Shown: piece by piece, positions 26,165-33,815 of the stretch
Numbering within the stretch: position 1 is the first letter of the stretch
How the letters are laid out: every line of letters begins with the position of its first letter
Program-made: the position numbers and the translations under genes
Notes under the pieces: model-generated
The model's input: only the letters and a program-made list of their open reading frames with translations
The model's database searches: none
Told to the model about the DNA's origin: nothing
NCBI RefSeq assembly: GCF_002897295.1
Contig: NZ_BEXF01000004.1
Coordinates: 62,001 to 126,000 of the forward strand
Direction of reading: 5' to 3'
DNA length: 64,000 nt
Origin: Brevibacillus reuszeri
Lineage (GTDB): Bacteria; Bacillota; Bacilli; Brevibacillales; Brevibacillaceae

Positions 26165-27574
26165 ATGAAGGTAGAGACGAGGAGTATTGAGTTTGTTCCT
26201 GTAGATGAGCGGCATGGCAAGGCAAGAGACCTGTTTCCGGTCTGGTTTGGCGCACAAATGCATATCACGACGCTGGTCACGGGTGCACTATGTATCAGCT
26301 TTGGCTTGAATCTGTTCTGGAGTATCGTCGCTATTATCGTCGGAAATTTACTGGGCGCGTTATTCATGGCTTCTCACTCCGCGCAGGGACCCAAGCTGGG
26401 AATACCGCAAATGATCCAGAGCCGTGCTCAGTTTGGTGTTATCGGCGCGATTATTCCGCTTTTGATCGTGATATTTATGTACCTCGGATTTTTTGCGAGT
26501 AGTGGTTTATTCGGTGCACAAACCTTGGCCAGTGCATTCAATCTGGATCTTACGTGGAGCATCATTTTGATGAACGGGGTTACGTTTTTGATTACGTTAT
26601 ATGGTCATGACATTATCCATAAAATGCAGAAGTATTTATCATGGCTGTTCTTCATCGTTTTCCTGATTGCCACTTACATGGTCTTTCAATTACCTTTGCC
26701 AGCAGGAAGCTGGTCTCCTGGCAGCCTCAATCTCTCTGCTTTCATGCTATCCGTCGCCGTTGTTGCTACGTGGCAATTATCCTTTGCGCCCTATGTCGCC
26801 GATTATTCCCGCTATTTGCCCGTCAAAACCTCTGTGGCGAAAACGTTCTGGTATACGTACGCAGGCTCTGTTTCCGGTACGATGTGGATGATGGGGCTTG
26901 GGGTCATTTTAACGGTTGCCATTCCCGGCTATCTCGATCAGGCAGGTGCGAATTTTGCCAAGATGTTCGGGGCGTTCGCGCTGTTTATGTATCTTGTACT
27001 GGTAGCCGGACAGCTATCCATTAACGTGTTTAATCTCTACGGTGCCTTCATGTCCCTGACAACGACAATTGAGCCTTTCATGAAATTGCGAATTACGCCA
27101 AAAGTGCGTTTCGTCCTTATGCTTCTGGTAACGGTGGTCGGTACGGCAATCGAGATCGGTGGACAAGGCAATTTCCTTAGTCTGTTTGTCAACTTCATTT
27201 TGTTCATTAGCTACTTCCTGATTCCGTGGACCGCGATCAATCTGGTCGATTACTATCTGCTGCGCAGAGGCGAGTACAGTGTAAAAGACATTTTTGATCG
27301 CAAGGGGAAATACGGTGCCGTCAACTGGATTACGGCGGTTGCGTATATCGTATCGGTCATCGTCGAGATCCCGTTTATCAACACCTCCTTCTATGTAGGA
27401 CCAGTCGCTGAGGCTCTGGATGGAGCAGATATTGCCTGGATTTTGGGACTTATCGTTCCATCTGTGCTGTATTACTATCCGATGAAGCGTAAGATCCAAA
27501 GAGAGCAGGAGGAGCAGCAAAGTGTTTCCGAAACGACAACCGAAATCGTTCTGGAAAATATTATCGCAAAATAA
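26165..27574 (+). CDS. NCS1-family permease (purine/cytosine/allantoin type)
   Basis: 469-residue integral membrane protein with about twelve helices, of the cytosine-purine permease family: RARDLFPVWFGAQMHITTLVTGAL at the start, GAQTL, and the loop PFMKLRITPK. The start at 26165 has GGGGGGAGC at good spacing. As the partner of the ureohydrolase gene it likely imports that enzyme's substrate or a precursor. Related NCS1 carriers move cytosine, allantoin, hydantoins or thiamine, so a guanidino substrate would be new. The C-terminal tail is polar and Glu-rich. Confidence 0.85.
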   Translation: MKVETRSIEFVPVDERHGKARDLFPVWFGAQMHITTLVTGALCISFGLNLFWSIVAIIVGNLLGALFMASHSAQGPKLGIPQMIQSRAQFGVIGAIIPLLIVIFMYLGFFASSGLFGAQTLASAFNLDLTWSIILMNGVTFLITLYGHDIIHKMQKYLSWLFFIVFLIATYMVFQLPLPAGSWSPGSLNLSAFMLSVAVVATWQLSFAPYVADYSRYLPVKTSVAKTFWYTYAGSVSGTMWMMGLGVILTVAIPGYLDQAGANFAKMFGAFALFMYLVLVAGQLSINVFNLYGAFMSLTTTIEPFMKLRITPKVRFVLMLLVTVVGTAIEIGGQGNFLSLFVNFILFISYFLIPWTAINLVDYYLLRRGEYSVKDIFDRKGKYGAVNWITAVAYIVSVIVEIPFINTSFYVGPVAEALDGADIAWILGLIVPSVLYYYPMKRKIQREQEEQQSVSETTTEIVLENIIAK

Positions 27575-27593
27575 AGAATATTGAAATGAATTT

Positions 27594-27622
27594 CCTCCCC
27601 TTTTAAAGGGAGGCTTTCTTTT
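27594..27622 (+). terminator. Rho-independent terminator after the permease gene
   Basis: CCTCCCCTT pairs with AAGGGAGG, followed by CTTTCTTTTG. Confidence 0.75.
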
Positions 27623-27654
27623 GTTGACCGAATAACTGGGGTGATTGAATTTCG

Positions 27655-27693
27655 TTCAACTTTGTTGATAGATCAATCATGAGTCGGTATAAT
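27655..27693 (+). promoter_or_regulatory. Promoter of the XRE-cupin gene with overlapping operator
   Basis: -35 TTGATA (27665), 17-base spacer and a perfect -10 TATAAT (27688). The inverted repeat TTCAAC-TTT-GTTGAT (27655-27669) overlaps the -35 and recurs in reverse before mvaA, which points to autorepression by the encoded regulator. Confidence 0.75.
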
Positions 27694-27719
27694 CAATGAG
27701 TGAACAACGGAAGAAGGGG

Positions 27720-28283
27720 ATGGTTGTCATCGATTTATCAGAAATTGGGAAACGAATCAGGAAAGCAAGACTTAGCCAGGGATTCACACAACAGGAGCTC
27801 GCTGACCGCTGTGGGTTCACCAAAAGTCTTCTTTCTAAAATAGAAAACGGTCAAACCGCCTCAGCTGTTGCGACACTATCAAAGATTGCCGATCACTTGA
27901 AGACCCCGCTGGCGTGGTTTCTCGAAGAAAATCGCGAGGAGCATCTGGTTCTGTCCCCTCAAAACAAACGTACCTCCAAAATCGGCAGCAAGGAAATGGG
28001 CTATTTGTATGAAACACTCGCAAACCGCTCGCGGTTCAGTAAAATTGAGCCTGTACTTGTTACCGTTCCATTGGATATTGATACAACAGAGCCGTTCACC
28101 CATCCGGAAGAAGAGTTTATTTATATCGTAAGTGGAGCCATCGTTTTGTATTACGACGGAGACAAGCATATCCTCGAAGAAGGCGACACCGCTTATTTTT
28201 CAGGCAGTAAGCCGCATATTTTTCTCCCCCACGGCGATCAGGAAGCCAAGGTGCTGAGTGTATTCATTCAGCCGTCCACCTAG
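27720..28283 (+). CDS. XRE-family regulator with cupin sensor domain
   Basis: 187-residue protein: an N-terminal HTH_3 (IGKRIRKARLSQGFTQQELADRCGFTKSLLSKIENGQ) and a C-terminal cupin_2 barrel (HPEEEFIYIVSGAIVLYYDGDKHILEEGDTAYFSGSKPHIF) that would bind the effector. An upstream in-frame ATG at 27696 lies only three bases past the -10 element and so cannot follow a normal leader; I prefer ATG 27720, with GGAAG six bases before it. Matching operators before its own gene and before mvaA make it the likely regulator of the mevalonate operon. Confidence 0.85.
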   Translation: MVVIDLSEIGKRIRKARLSQGFTQQELADRCGFTKSLLSKIENGQTASAVATLSKIADHLKTPLAWFLEENREEHLVLSPQNKRTSKIGSKEMGYLYETLANRSRFSKIEPVLVTVPLDIDTTEPFTHPEEEFIYIVSGAIVLYYDGDKHILEEGDTAYFSGSKPHIFLPHGDQEAKVLSVFIQPST

Positions 28284-28333
28284 CCTGACTTTTTCTATCA
28301 GAACAACCCCCGATTAGCAAGACTCACGCGATG

Positions 28334-28377
28334 TTTACCGTACCGTTTCATTTGCAGGTGCGGTAAATTGTCTTTCT
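28334..28377 (+). terminator. Probable terminator after the XRE-cupin gene
   Basis: Eleven-pair stem TTTACCGTACC with GGTGCGGTAAA (one G-T pair), followed by TTGTCTTTCTC. Confidence 0.65.
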
Positions 28378-28473
28378 CTCAGCTTCCCTCAGCATCTTCT
28401 CTCAACCCGATCTCGTGAAAATTTTGAATCATCCCCATTTACAGAGCAGTGCAACATGTAGTAGTATATGGTC

Positions 28474-28490
28474 ATTCAACAAAGTTGAAT
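28474..28490. promoter_or_regulatory. Operator before mvaA
   Basis: Perfect 17-bp palindrome ATTCAACAAAGTTGAAT, the same TTCAAC-N3-GTTGAA sequence found over the XRE-cupin promoter. It lies 125 bases before mvaA. Confidence 0.75.
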
Positions 28491-28527
28491 AAAAAGAAAC
28501 ATGATTGAGCTGTATTGATATCTTTTT

Positions 28528-28542
28528 TGAAAGCGTTTTACA
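28528..28542 (+). promoter_or_regulatory. Possible catabolite-repression (cre-like) site
   Basis: TGAAAGCGTTTTACA resembles the CcpA cre box but has one extra base in its right half. A weak candidate. Confidence 0.3.
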
Positions 28543-28543
28543 A

Positions 28544-28557
28544 ATCGAGCGCTCGAT
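28544..28557. promoter_or_regulatory. 14-bp palindrome in the mvaA leader
   Basis: ATCGAGCGCTCGAT, perfectly symmetric, between the XRE operator and the mvaA ribosome site. It may be a second operator or a short RNA hairpin. Confidence 0.4.
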
Positions 28558-28614
28558 AAGGCAAGCAAGATTGATAAAACTAGCACAAATCATCATAGAG
28601 TAGGAGAATGCACA

Positions 28615-29895
28615 ATGAGTACGAGTCGCGTATCCGGTTTTTACAAACTATCTCCACAGGAACGTCTGAATCTAGTTGCAGATGCAAGACAACTGAGTGA
28701 GGAAGAAAAGCAAATCCTCAGCGGGGCCACACCTTTTCCGCTCAAAAGCGCAAACGCCATGATTGAAAATGCAGTTGGCGTCATGTCGATCCCTTTGGGA
28801 ATTGCCACGAATTTCAAGATTAATGGAGTCGACCGCTTTGTTACAATGGCGACAGAAGAAGCATCGGTCGTTGCCGCTGCGAGCAATGCTGCACGGACAG
28901 CGTATGAGCTGGGCGGATTTTTCACTTCACTGAGCGGGTCGATTATGCGCGGACAAATTCAAGTAGTAGATTTGCCAGATCCGTATGGGGCTATGGCTCG
29001 CATCTATGAAAACAAGCAAGGAATTCTCGATCGCTGTAATGCCAAAGATCCTACGCTTGTGTCGCTCGGCGGGGGAGCCATCGATGTAGAGGTCCATGTC
29101 ATTGAACGTGCAAAAGAACCCATGCTGGTGATCCATCTGCTGGTCGATACTCGTGACGCGATGGGGGCAAATGCAGTAAACACCATGGCAGAGGCTGTTG
29201 CGCCTTACATAGAAGAAGTAACAGGCGGGCGAGTGGTACTGCGCATTATTTCAAATTTGGCAGATCGTCGACTCGTCCGTGCCAGAGCCGTTTTTTCCGC
29301 AGAAGAGCTGGGTGGTGCCGAGGTCGTTTGTAACATTATCCGTGCTTACGAGTTTGCAGAATGTGACCCATATCGTGCGACGACACATAACAAGGGCATC
29401 ATGAACGGAATATCGGCAGTCGTACTGGCGACTGGAAACGATACACGTGCTGTTGAATCGGGTGCACATGCCTATGCGTCAGTCTCTGGACGCTACCGTT
29501 CCTTGACCCGCTGGGAAATCAATAAAGACGGAAATCTCGTAGGAACTATCGAATTGCCGATGGCAGTTGGAATCGTAGGGGGAGCAACCAAATCCCATCC
29601 GACAGCACGTATGTCACTCAAGGTGATGGATATTCAAAACGCAGAAGAACTGGCAGGGACGATTGCCGCAGTTGGCCTCGCGCAAAACCTGGCTGCGATG
29701 CGCGCACTTGCTGCCGAAGGAATTCAAAAAGGACACATGGCTCTGCATGCACGCAATCTCGCAGTAATGGCTGGTGCAAAGGACGACCAGATTGATGAAG
29801 TGGTGAAGCAGGCGATCTTGGCCAAAGACGTTCGGTACGATCGCATTTTGGAGCTGACAAAACAATTGCAGGCGGGGGTTGCGAATGAAAACTGA
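28615..29895 (+). CDS. mvaA: Degradative (class II) hydroxymethylglutaryl-CoA reductase
   Basis: 426-residue enzyme that in mevalonate users oxidises mevalonate with NAD+ and CoA to HMG-CoA. The class II catalytic set is visible: Glu in ATEEASVVAAAS (81-82), Lys in HNKGIMNG, Asp in TGNDTRA and His in GHMALHARN; also ENAVGVMSIPLGIATNF and DAMGANAVNT for CoA and nucleotide binding. In mevalonate-synthesising bacteria the same enzyme runs the other way, but here it is clustered with HMG-CoA lyase and a transporter and no mevalonate kinase genes, so catabolism is inferred. Its end overlaps the next gene. Confidence 0.9.
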   Translation: MSTSRVSGFYKLSPQERLNLVADARQLSEEEKQILSGATPFPLKSANAMIENAVGVMSIPLGIATNFKINGVDRFVTMATEEASVVAAASNAARTAYELGGFFTSLSGSIMRGQIQVVDLPDPYGAMARIYENKQGILDRCNAKDPTLVSLGGGAIDVEVHVIERAKEPMLVIHLLVDTRDAMGANAVNTMAEAVAPYIEEVTGGRVVLRIISNLADRRLVRARAVFSAEELGGAEVVCNIIRAYEFAECDPYRATTHNKGIMNGISAVVLATGNDTRAVESGAHAYASVSGRYRSLTRWEINKDGNLVGTIELPMAVGIVGGATKSHPTARMSLKVMDIQNAEELAGTIAAVGLAQNLAAMRALAAEGIQKGHMALHARNLAVMAGAKDDQIDEVVKQAILAKDVRYDRILELTKQLQAGVANEN

Positions 29896-30328
29896 AGCGG
29901 TCGTGAAAGAAGCGCAAGTGAACACGTCCAAGCAAGAGTACATTGAGATTTTGGGAGATACGGTTGTGCCATCGCGTATTCTTCTGGCGGTCATCATCAG
30001 CGTCATCGCCAGTATCGGTGGCTACTTTCTGGGGAAAAGCATTTTTCCCCAGATCGCTGAGGCAAAAATGGTTTCCTCTTACTCGCTGCTGCTCGGTATC
30101 GGCGGGAGTGTGATTGCCCTCATTATTTGCTCCAAGCTGTTCAAGCCAAGCCGCATCCTGATGGAAGAAGAGACCTCTTCTGAAGGCTTGGAAGAAATTT
30201 TGCAAGATTTGCAAGCAGATGCCAAGTCCGAGTATGAACTGATCAAAAACGACCCCGTGACGAAAAAAGAGATGGAAGAGCTGGGGATTTTGGAGACATT
30301 CAAACGTAGCGGGGAGAGAAGCCAATGA
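29885..30328 (+). CDS. Small two-helix membrane protein, predicted transporter subunit
   Basis: 147-residue protein that I do not recognise. Two membrane helices are seen (about 34-55, ILLAVIISVIASIGGYFLG, and 64-84), followed by an acidic cytoplasmic tail of about 60 residues (SSEGLEEILQDLQADAKSEYE). The ATG lies within the end of mvaA with GCGGGGG upstream, and its stop overlaps the start of the permease gene (ATGA). Position and topology suggest the small partner of the TctA-like permease, in the place TctB normally holds, but it has two helices rather than the usual four. Confidence 0.7.
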   Translation: MKTEAVVKEAQVNTSKQEYIEILGDTVVPSRILLAVIISVIASIGGYFLGKSIFPQIAEAKMVSSYSLLLGIGGSVIALIICSKLFKPSRILMEEETSSEGLEEILQDLQADAKSEYELIKNDPVTKKEMEELGILETFKRSGERSQ

Positions 30329-31680
30329 GCGTATTAATGATTTCGATTTTGTTTGCTTTAGCAGGAGCGCTGATCTTTACGTTGATCGGTTTAGTTTCGG
30401 GCACTGATGAAACCGCTATCATTGTTCCGTTTACCTTGCTGGTTATTTTGCTTGGCGCTCCGCCAGAGGCAGTCTTTTCCTTCTTCATGGCAGCGGTTTT
30501 ATCCAAGCACTTGACCCATGCGATACCGACCGCCCTCATGGGGGTACCGGGAGATACGACAGCTGTTCCGTTGATTGACCACGCGTCCGCTCTGCGCAGA
30601 CTAGGTGTTCCTCACGTCGCGCTGCGCAAAATGCTGTCCGGTGGCTTGATCGGAGCTTTCATCGCGCTGCCAACAGCTGTATTGTTCGGACAGTTTCTTG
30701 GACAGTTCGCAGACTTTTTCAAATCGGCTTCCGGCTTGATTTTTACTCTGGCTGCGATTCTCATTGCCTATTTTTCTAAAGGGAAATGGGTAAGTGTCCT
30801 GATGATTATCCCGTTTGCCTTCTTCATTAAAAGTATCGACACGTTCAGCTTCAGTGTCGTAGAAAAGCATCTGAGCATCAGCTTCTTCCTGGGGATCGCG
30901 ATCGGTCCGATGTTTTCCGATATTCTCGTGTCCCTGTCGTCGAGCGCGAGAAAATCACTCGTTCGTTCTGCACCAAAAGAGTATCATCTAGCACCAGAGG
31001 TCAAGGGCTGGAAAGGGTTTTTCCCGAATCCGTTTAAGGTGTTGACCGGCAGACAGACAGCTCATACAGCAGCGACCTCTTTTGTGTCTTCCCTTACATT
31101 TGCCTTTAGCCCGGTGGGAATGACCTCGCTGATGGGGGAGATTGTCGGCTCGCGAAACAAAGGCGTTTACAAAAAGTCGACCTCCAGTCTGGCTGCGATG
31201 AATGGGGTAACGGAGTCCACGTATATTGCGGAGGCGATCATTCCGCTTTTGGCATTCGGGATTCCACTCAGCCCGGTTGCACTCGGACCTGCTTCTCCGT
31301 TGTTTAATGCACCACCTGTCTTTACGAGTGATCCGGTTAACAACCTGCATAATATGCTGACACCATGGGAGTTTTTCCTCTACGGCCTGATTGGTCTGGT
31401 CATCGCGTCGATCATTGCTTATCCGTTTGCGATGAACTACGCGCGCACAGCTACCGTATTTGTCATGAAGAATATCAGCCAGGAAGCGATTGTCGGAATG
31501 TTTATCGGGCTTGCATGCCTGCTTGCCTTCCATGAGGCAGGGCTGGTGGGGATCATGCTGACACTGACTATGGCAACTGTTGGTGGACTGTTGAACCGTG
31601 TACTCGGTGTAAGCTCCGGTGTACAATTCATGATTTTTTATGGTTCCACGTACATGATGACAAAACTGTTGGGAGCGTGA
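30325..31680 (+). CDS. TctA-like permease, predicted mevalonate importer
   Basis: 451-residue integral membrane protein with ten or more helices. It resembles the large TctA subunit of tripartite tricarboxylate transporters in having a symmetric repeat with GVPGDTTAVPLIDHASALRRLG and, in the second half, SPLFNAPPVFTSDP. No TctC-type periplasmic binding protein is nearby, which is unusual for the family. It is translationally coupled to the two-helix protein upstream. Because both flanking genes act on HMG-CoA, uptake of mevalonate or 3-hydroxy-3-methylglutarate is the most economical proposal, and it is inference only. Confidence 0.65.
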   Translation: MSVLMISILFALAGALIFTLIGLVSGTDETAIIVPFTLLVILLGAPPEAVFSFFMAAVLSKHLTHAIPTALMGVPGDTTAVPLIDHASALRRLGVPHVALRKMLSGGLIGAFIALPTAVLFGQFLGQFADFFKSASGLIFTLAAILIAYFSKGKWVSVLMIIPFAFFIKSIDTFSFSVVEKHLSISFFLGIAIGPMFSDILVSLSSSARKSLVRSAPKEYHLAPEVKGWKGFFPNPFKVLTGRQTAHTAATSFVSSLTFAFSPVGMTSLMGEIVGSRNKGVYKKSTSSLAAMNGVTESTYIAEAIIPLLAFGIPLSPVALGPASPLFNAPPVFTSDPVNNLHNMLTPWEFFLYGLIGLVIASIIAYPFAMNYARTATVFVMKNISQEAIVGMFIGLACLLAFHEAGLVGIMLTLTMATVGGLLNRVLGVSSGVQFMIFYGSTYMMTKLLGA

Positions 31681-31687
31681 TGGAGAA

Positions 31688-32587
31688 ATGAAGATCGAAC
31701 CGATATCGATTAGCATTAAGGAAGTAGCGCCACGAGACGGCTTGCAAAATGAATCGGTCTTCGTGGATACCCAGGACAAAATTGCGTGGATCAATCAGCT
31801 CTCGCATACTGGCTTGTCCTATATCGAGATCACATCCTTTGTCCACCCGAAGTGGATTCCAGCACTCGCGGATGCGCTAGAGGTCGCACAAGGCATCGAG
31901 CGTGTCCCAGGAGTCACATATGCGGCACTGGTGCCCAATGCACGTGGTTTGGAACGAGCACTCGCTGCCAATATAGACGAGGTATCTATCTTTTTGTCTG
32001 CCAGCGAAGGGCATAACCAAAGCAATATTAACAAGTCGATTGCACAGACACTGCCGATTCTCGCGGAGACGGCGCGGGATGCTCTCGCAGCTGGAAAAAG
32101 CGTCCGGGGATATGTCTCTACAGTGTTTGGCTGTCCATATGAAGGGGCTGTTCCAGTCGAGAATGTCATCCGTGTCACAGAAGCCTTGTTTGAGATGGGA
32201 GTCCGTGAAGTCTCACTAGGTGATACGATCGGGGTAGCAAATCCAGGGCAAGTACACGACGTGCTGGAGGTGCTTCTCAGGCATTTTGATGCCGGACAGC
32301 TGGCGATGCATTTTCACGATACCCGGGGCATGGCGATGGCGAATGTCCTGACATCTATCGAGATGGGCATGTCGATTTTCGATAGCTCTGTCGGCGGTCT
32401 TGGCGGATGTCCGTACGCGCCAGGGGCATCTGGCAATCTGGCTACTGATGATCTCTTGTACATGCTGGATGGGATGGGGATGAAGACAGGAGTTGATGCA
32501 GAAAAGCTGAAAGCAGCAGCTCTTTTCATCCAGCCAAAGATGGGGAGAACATTGCCAAGTCATAACATGCAAGCATGTCAGCCATAG
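31688..32587 (+). CDS. mvaB: Hydroxymethylglutaryl-CoA lyase
   Basis: 299-residue TIM-barrel lyase that splits HMG-CoA to acetyl-CoA and acetoacetate. It has the catalytic Arg and acid in APRDGLQNE, metal ligands in FHDTRGMAMAN, and the HMG-CoA lyase signature with the active-site Cys in GGLGGCPYAPGASGN. It begins eight bases after the permease stop (TGATGGAGAA before ATG), and ends the operon. Fits the last step of mevalonate degradation; a role in leucine breakdown is the alternative but no leucine genes are near. Confidence 0.93.
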   Translation: MKIEPISISIKEVAPRDGLQNESVFVDTQDKIAWINQLSHTGLSYIEITSFVHPKWIPALADALEVAQGIERVPGVTYAALVPNARGLERALAANIDEVSIFLSASEGHNQSNINKSIAQTLPILAETARDALAAGKSVRGYVSTVFGCPYEGAVPVENVIRVTEALFEMGVREVSLGDTIGVANPGQVHDVLEVLLRHFDAGQLAMHFHDTRGMAMANVLTSIEMGMSIFDSSVGGLGGCPYAPGASGNLATDDLLYMLDGMGMKTGVDAEKLKAAALFIQPKMGRTLPSHNMQACQP

Positions 32588-32593
32588 AAGCAG

Positions 32594-32627
32594 AAAAATC
32601 CACACTGAGTAATCAGGTGGATTTTTT
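32594..32627 (+). terminator. Rho-independent terminator after mvaB
   Basis: AAAATCCAC/GTGGATTTT stem with 13-base loop and a T-run, seven bases after the stop; it lies between convergent genes. Confidence 0.85.
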
Positions 32628-32653
32628 CACGTCAAAAGCTCTCAGTTTCGTAG

Positions 32654-33172
32654 CTACAGGCTTCGATTCGTGAGCCGCAAGACTTCTAAAAGGTTCGCTT
32701 TTCGCTTGGAGCGGTCGTGGAAAAAGCTGGTGCCCTCGATGCGGTCCACGTAGAGGATGCCATCTAAATGATCGATTTCATGTTGAATGCAGCGAGCCAG
32801 GTAATCTTCTGCTTCGAGAATAAAGCTCTCCCCTGTGCGTGTGTTGCTCTTCACTTTTACGTAATGGCTTCGCTTGACGATGCCGGAATATCCGGGTAAA
32901 GATAAGCAGGCTTCTGGACCAATTTGTTCGCCATGACTATCAAGAATTTCGGGATTAATCAGCTCGATCAAGCCATCCCCGCAATCCATGACGACCACTC
33001 TTTTTAAAATCCCGATTTGTGGGGCAGCCAGCCCTGCTCTGCCTTCTGCGGCGTACAAGGTATCCACCATATCATCTACCAATTTGGCGAGTCTATCGTT
33101 GAAATCTACTACCGGCTTTGCGACCTTTCGGAGAATTGGCTCTCCAAAAGGAACGATTGTTTTTTCTGCCAT
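32654..33172 (-). CDS. def: Peptide deformylase
   Basis: 172-residue metalloenzyme that removes the formyl group from nascent proteins. Motif 1 is GLAAPQIG, motif 2 is EACLS with metal ligand Cys89 (the usual form is EGCLS), and motif 3 HEIDH gives ligands His131 and His135 and catalytic Glu132. It is the second gene of a unit with a small XRE regulator, 22 bases upstream, which is unusual for def. Probably an extra copy beside a housekeeping one. Confidence 0.92.
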   Translation of the reverse strand: MAEKTIVPFGEPILRKVAKPVVDFNDRLAKLVDDMVDTLYAAEGRAGLAAPQIGILKRVVVMDCGDGLIELINPEILDSHGEQIGPEACLSLPGYSGIVKRSHYVKVKSNTRTGESFILEAEDYLARCIQHEIDHLDGILYVDRIEGTSFFHDRSKRKANLLEVLRLTNRSL

Positions 33173-33194
33173 CGTTATCCTCCGCTGGGGTTAT

Positions 33195-33434
33195 TTAAGC
33201 GCCTTTGCATTTGGATGGAGTATGGACCCAAAGATCATTCGGGGTGCAATCCAGAGCCGTACATAAAGCGTCAAGCGTATCAGCTTTCATCTGTTTGGGC
33301 TGACCATTGAGCAAAGCGCTGATCGACGGCGCGGAAATATGGTAACCCGCCTTTTCCTCCAATAAACGGGCGAGTGCCGCACCAGACCAGATGCCTCTGT
33401 CTGCCATAACTTTTCGCAGCATCCATACAAGCAT
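33195..33434 (-). CDS. Small XRE-family regulator
   Basis: 79-residue single-domain Cro/CI-type protein (SGAALARLLEEKAGYHISAPSISALLNGQ, ADTLDALCTALDCTPNDLWV), similar in size to YozG. AAAGGTGGG precedes its ATG. A perfect ATTAGGTA-A-TACCTAAT palindrome and a degenerate copy lie 44-80 bases upstream, so it likely autoregulates and thereby controls def. Confidence 0.88.
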   Translation of the reverse strand: MLVWMLRKVMADRGIWSGAALARLLEEKAGYHISAPSISALLNGQPKQMKADTLDALCTALDCTPNDLWVHTPSKCKGA

Positions 33435-33477
33435 GCCAAACCCACCTTTCCTTTATTACATTCTCCTGCACAGATTA

Positions 33478-33513
33478 TTAGGTAACGACTAAAAATATTA
33501 GGTAATACCTAAT
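33478..33513. promoter_or_regulatory. Two operator-like palindromes before XRE-def
   Basis: Perfect 17-bp ATTAGGTAATACCTAAT at 33497 and an imperfect TTAGGTAACGACTAA at 33478. Together they suit cooperative binding of a small XRE dimer. Confidence 0.65.
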
Positions 33514-33662
33514 ATAACGTATCGGTTGAAAAAAGCAATAGCAGGATGGAAGCTCCAGACGAGAGGACGTTTGGAAATAGTGGGCAAGCTGGTTTATATA
33601 GAAGAAACACGAGATGCTTTACGGTCGCGATTGTTTGAGTCGAATTCAATTAACAAAATACT
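33514..33662. other. Intergenic stretch with nothing recognised
   Basis: No gene, hairpin or promoter that I can support in this part of the gap between the XRE gene and the MFS leader. Confidence 0.5.
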
Positions 33663-33691
33663 TTGCATATAATTGAGGGACCATATATAAT
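33663..33691 (+). promoter_or_regulatory. Candidate promoter of the MFS leader transcript
   Basis: TTGCAT, 17 bases, TATAAT. The -10 is perfect and the -35 weak; transcription would start about 55 bases before the leader peptide. Confidence 0.45.
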
Positions 33692-33752
33692 CATCAACAC
33701 ATCTTCCACATGGGGATTAGCAATGCACAGCAAGCAGGCTGGAGGTGACGAT

Positions 33753-33797
33753 GTGGTACTTATGAATGTTGTTCCCCCCGAGATACCCAAATTCTAA
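33753..33797 (+). CDS. Leader peptide of the MFS exporter gene
   Basis: Fourteen-codon frame MVLMNVVPPEIPKF with a GTG start and an excellent GGAGGTGA ribosome site seven bases before it. It ends 18 bases before the MFS start codon. Its Pro-Pro and following codons (33774-33788) overlap the left arm of a hairpin whose right arm covers the MFS ribosome site, as in translational attenuators of inducible resistance genes. The double proline is a natural slow-translation point. Confidence 0.65.
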   Translation: MVLMNVVPPEIPKF

Positions 33798-33810
33798 GCG
33801 ATCTCGGGGG
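33775..33810 (+). promoter_or_regulatory. Hairpin sequestering the MFS ribosome binding site
   Basis: Perfect 10-bp stem CCCCCGAGAT/ATCTCGGGGG, 16-base loop containing the leader stop codon. The right arm contains the start of GGGGGAG, the only ribosome site for the ATG at 33816. No T-run follows, so control would be translational. Confidence 0.75.
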
Positions 33811-33815
33811 AGATT

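Noticed and set aside
30988..31794. A 268-codon minus-strand frame opposite the TctA-like permease gene
   Set aside because: Composition is typical of antisense to a membrane protein, with many His and Cys, and no start signals.
33546..33638. A 30-codon frame starting ATGGAAGCTCCAGAC before the MFS leader
   Set aside because: AGCAGG directly touches the start codon, there is no other ribosome site, and the frame lies upstream of the predicted promoter.
33751..33765. Five-codon frame ATG-TGG-TAC-TTA-TGA as the MFS leader
   Set aside because: The ribosome site is too close to this ATG; the overlapping GTG frame at 33753 has better spacing and a more telling peptide.
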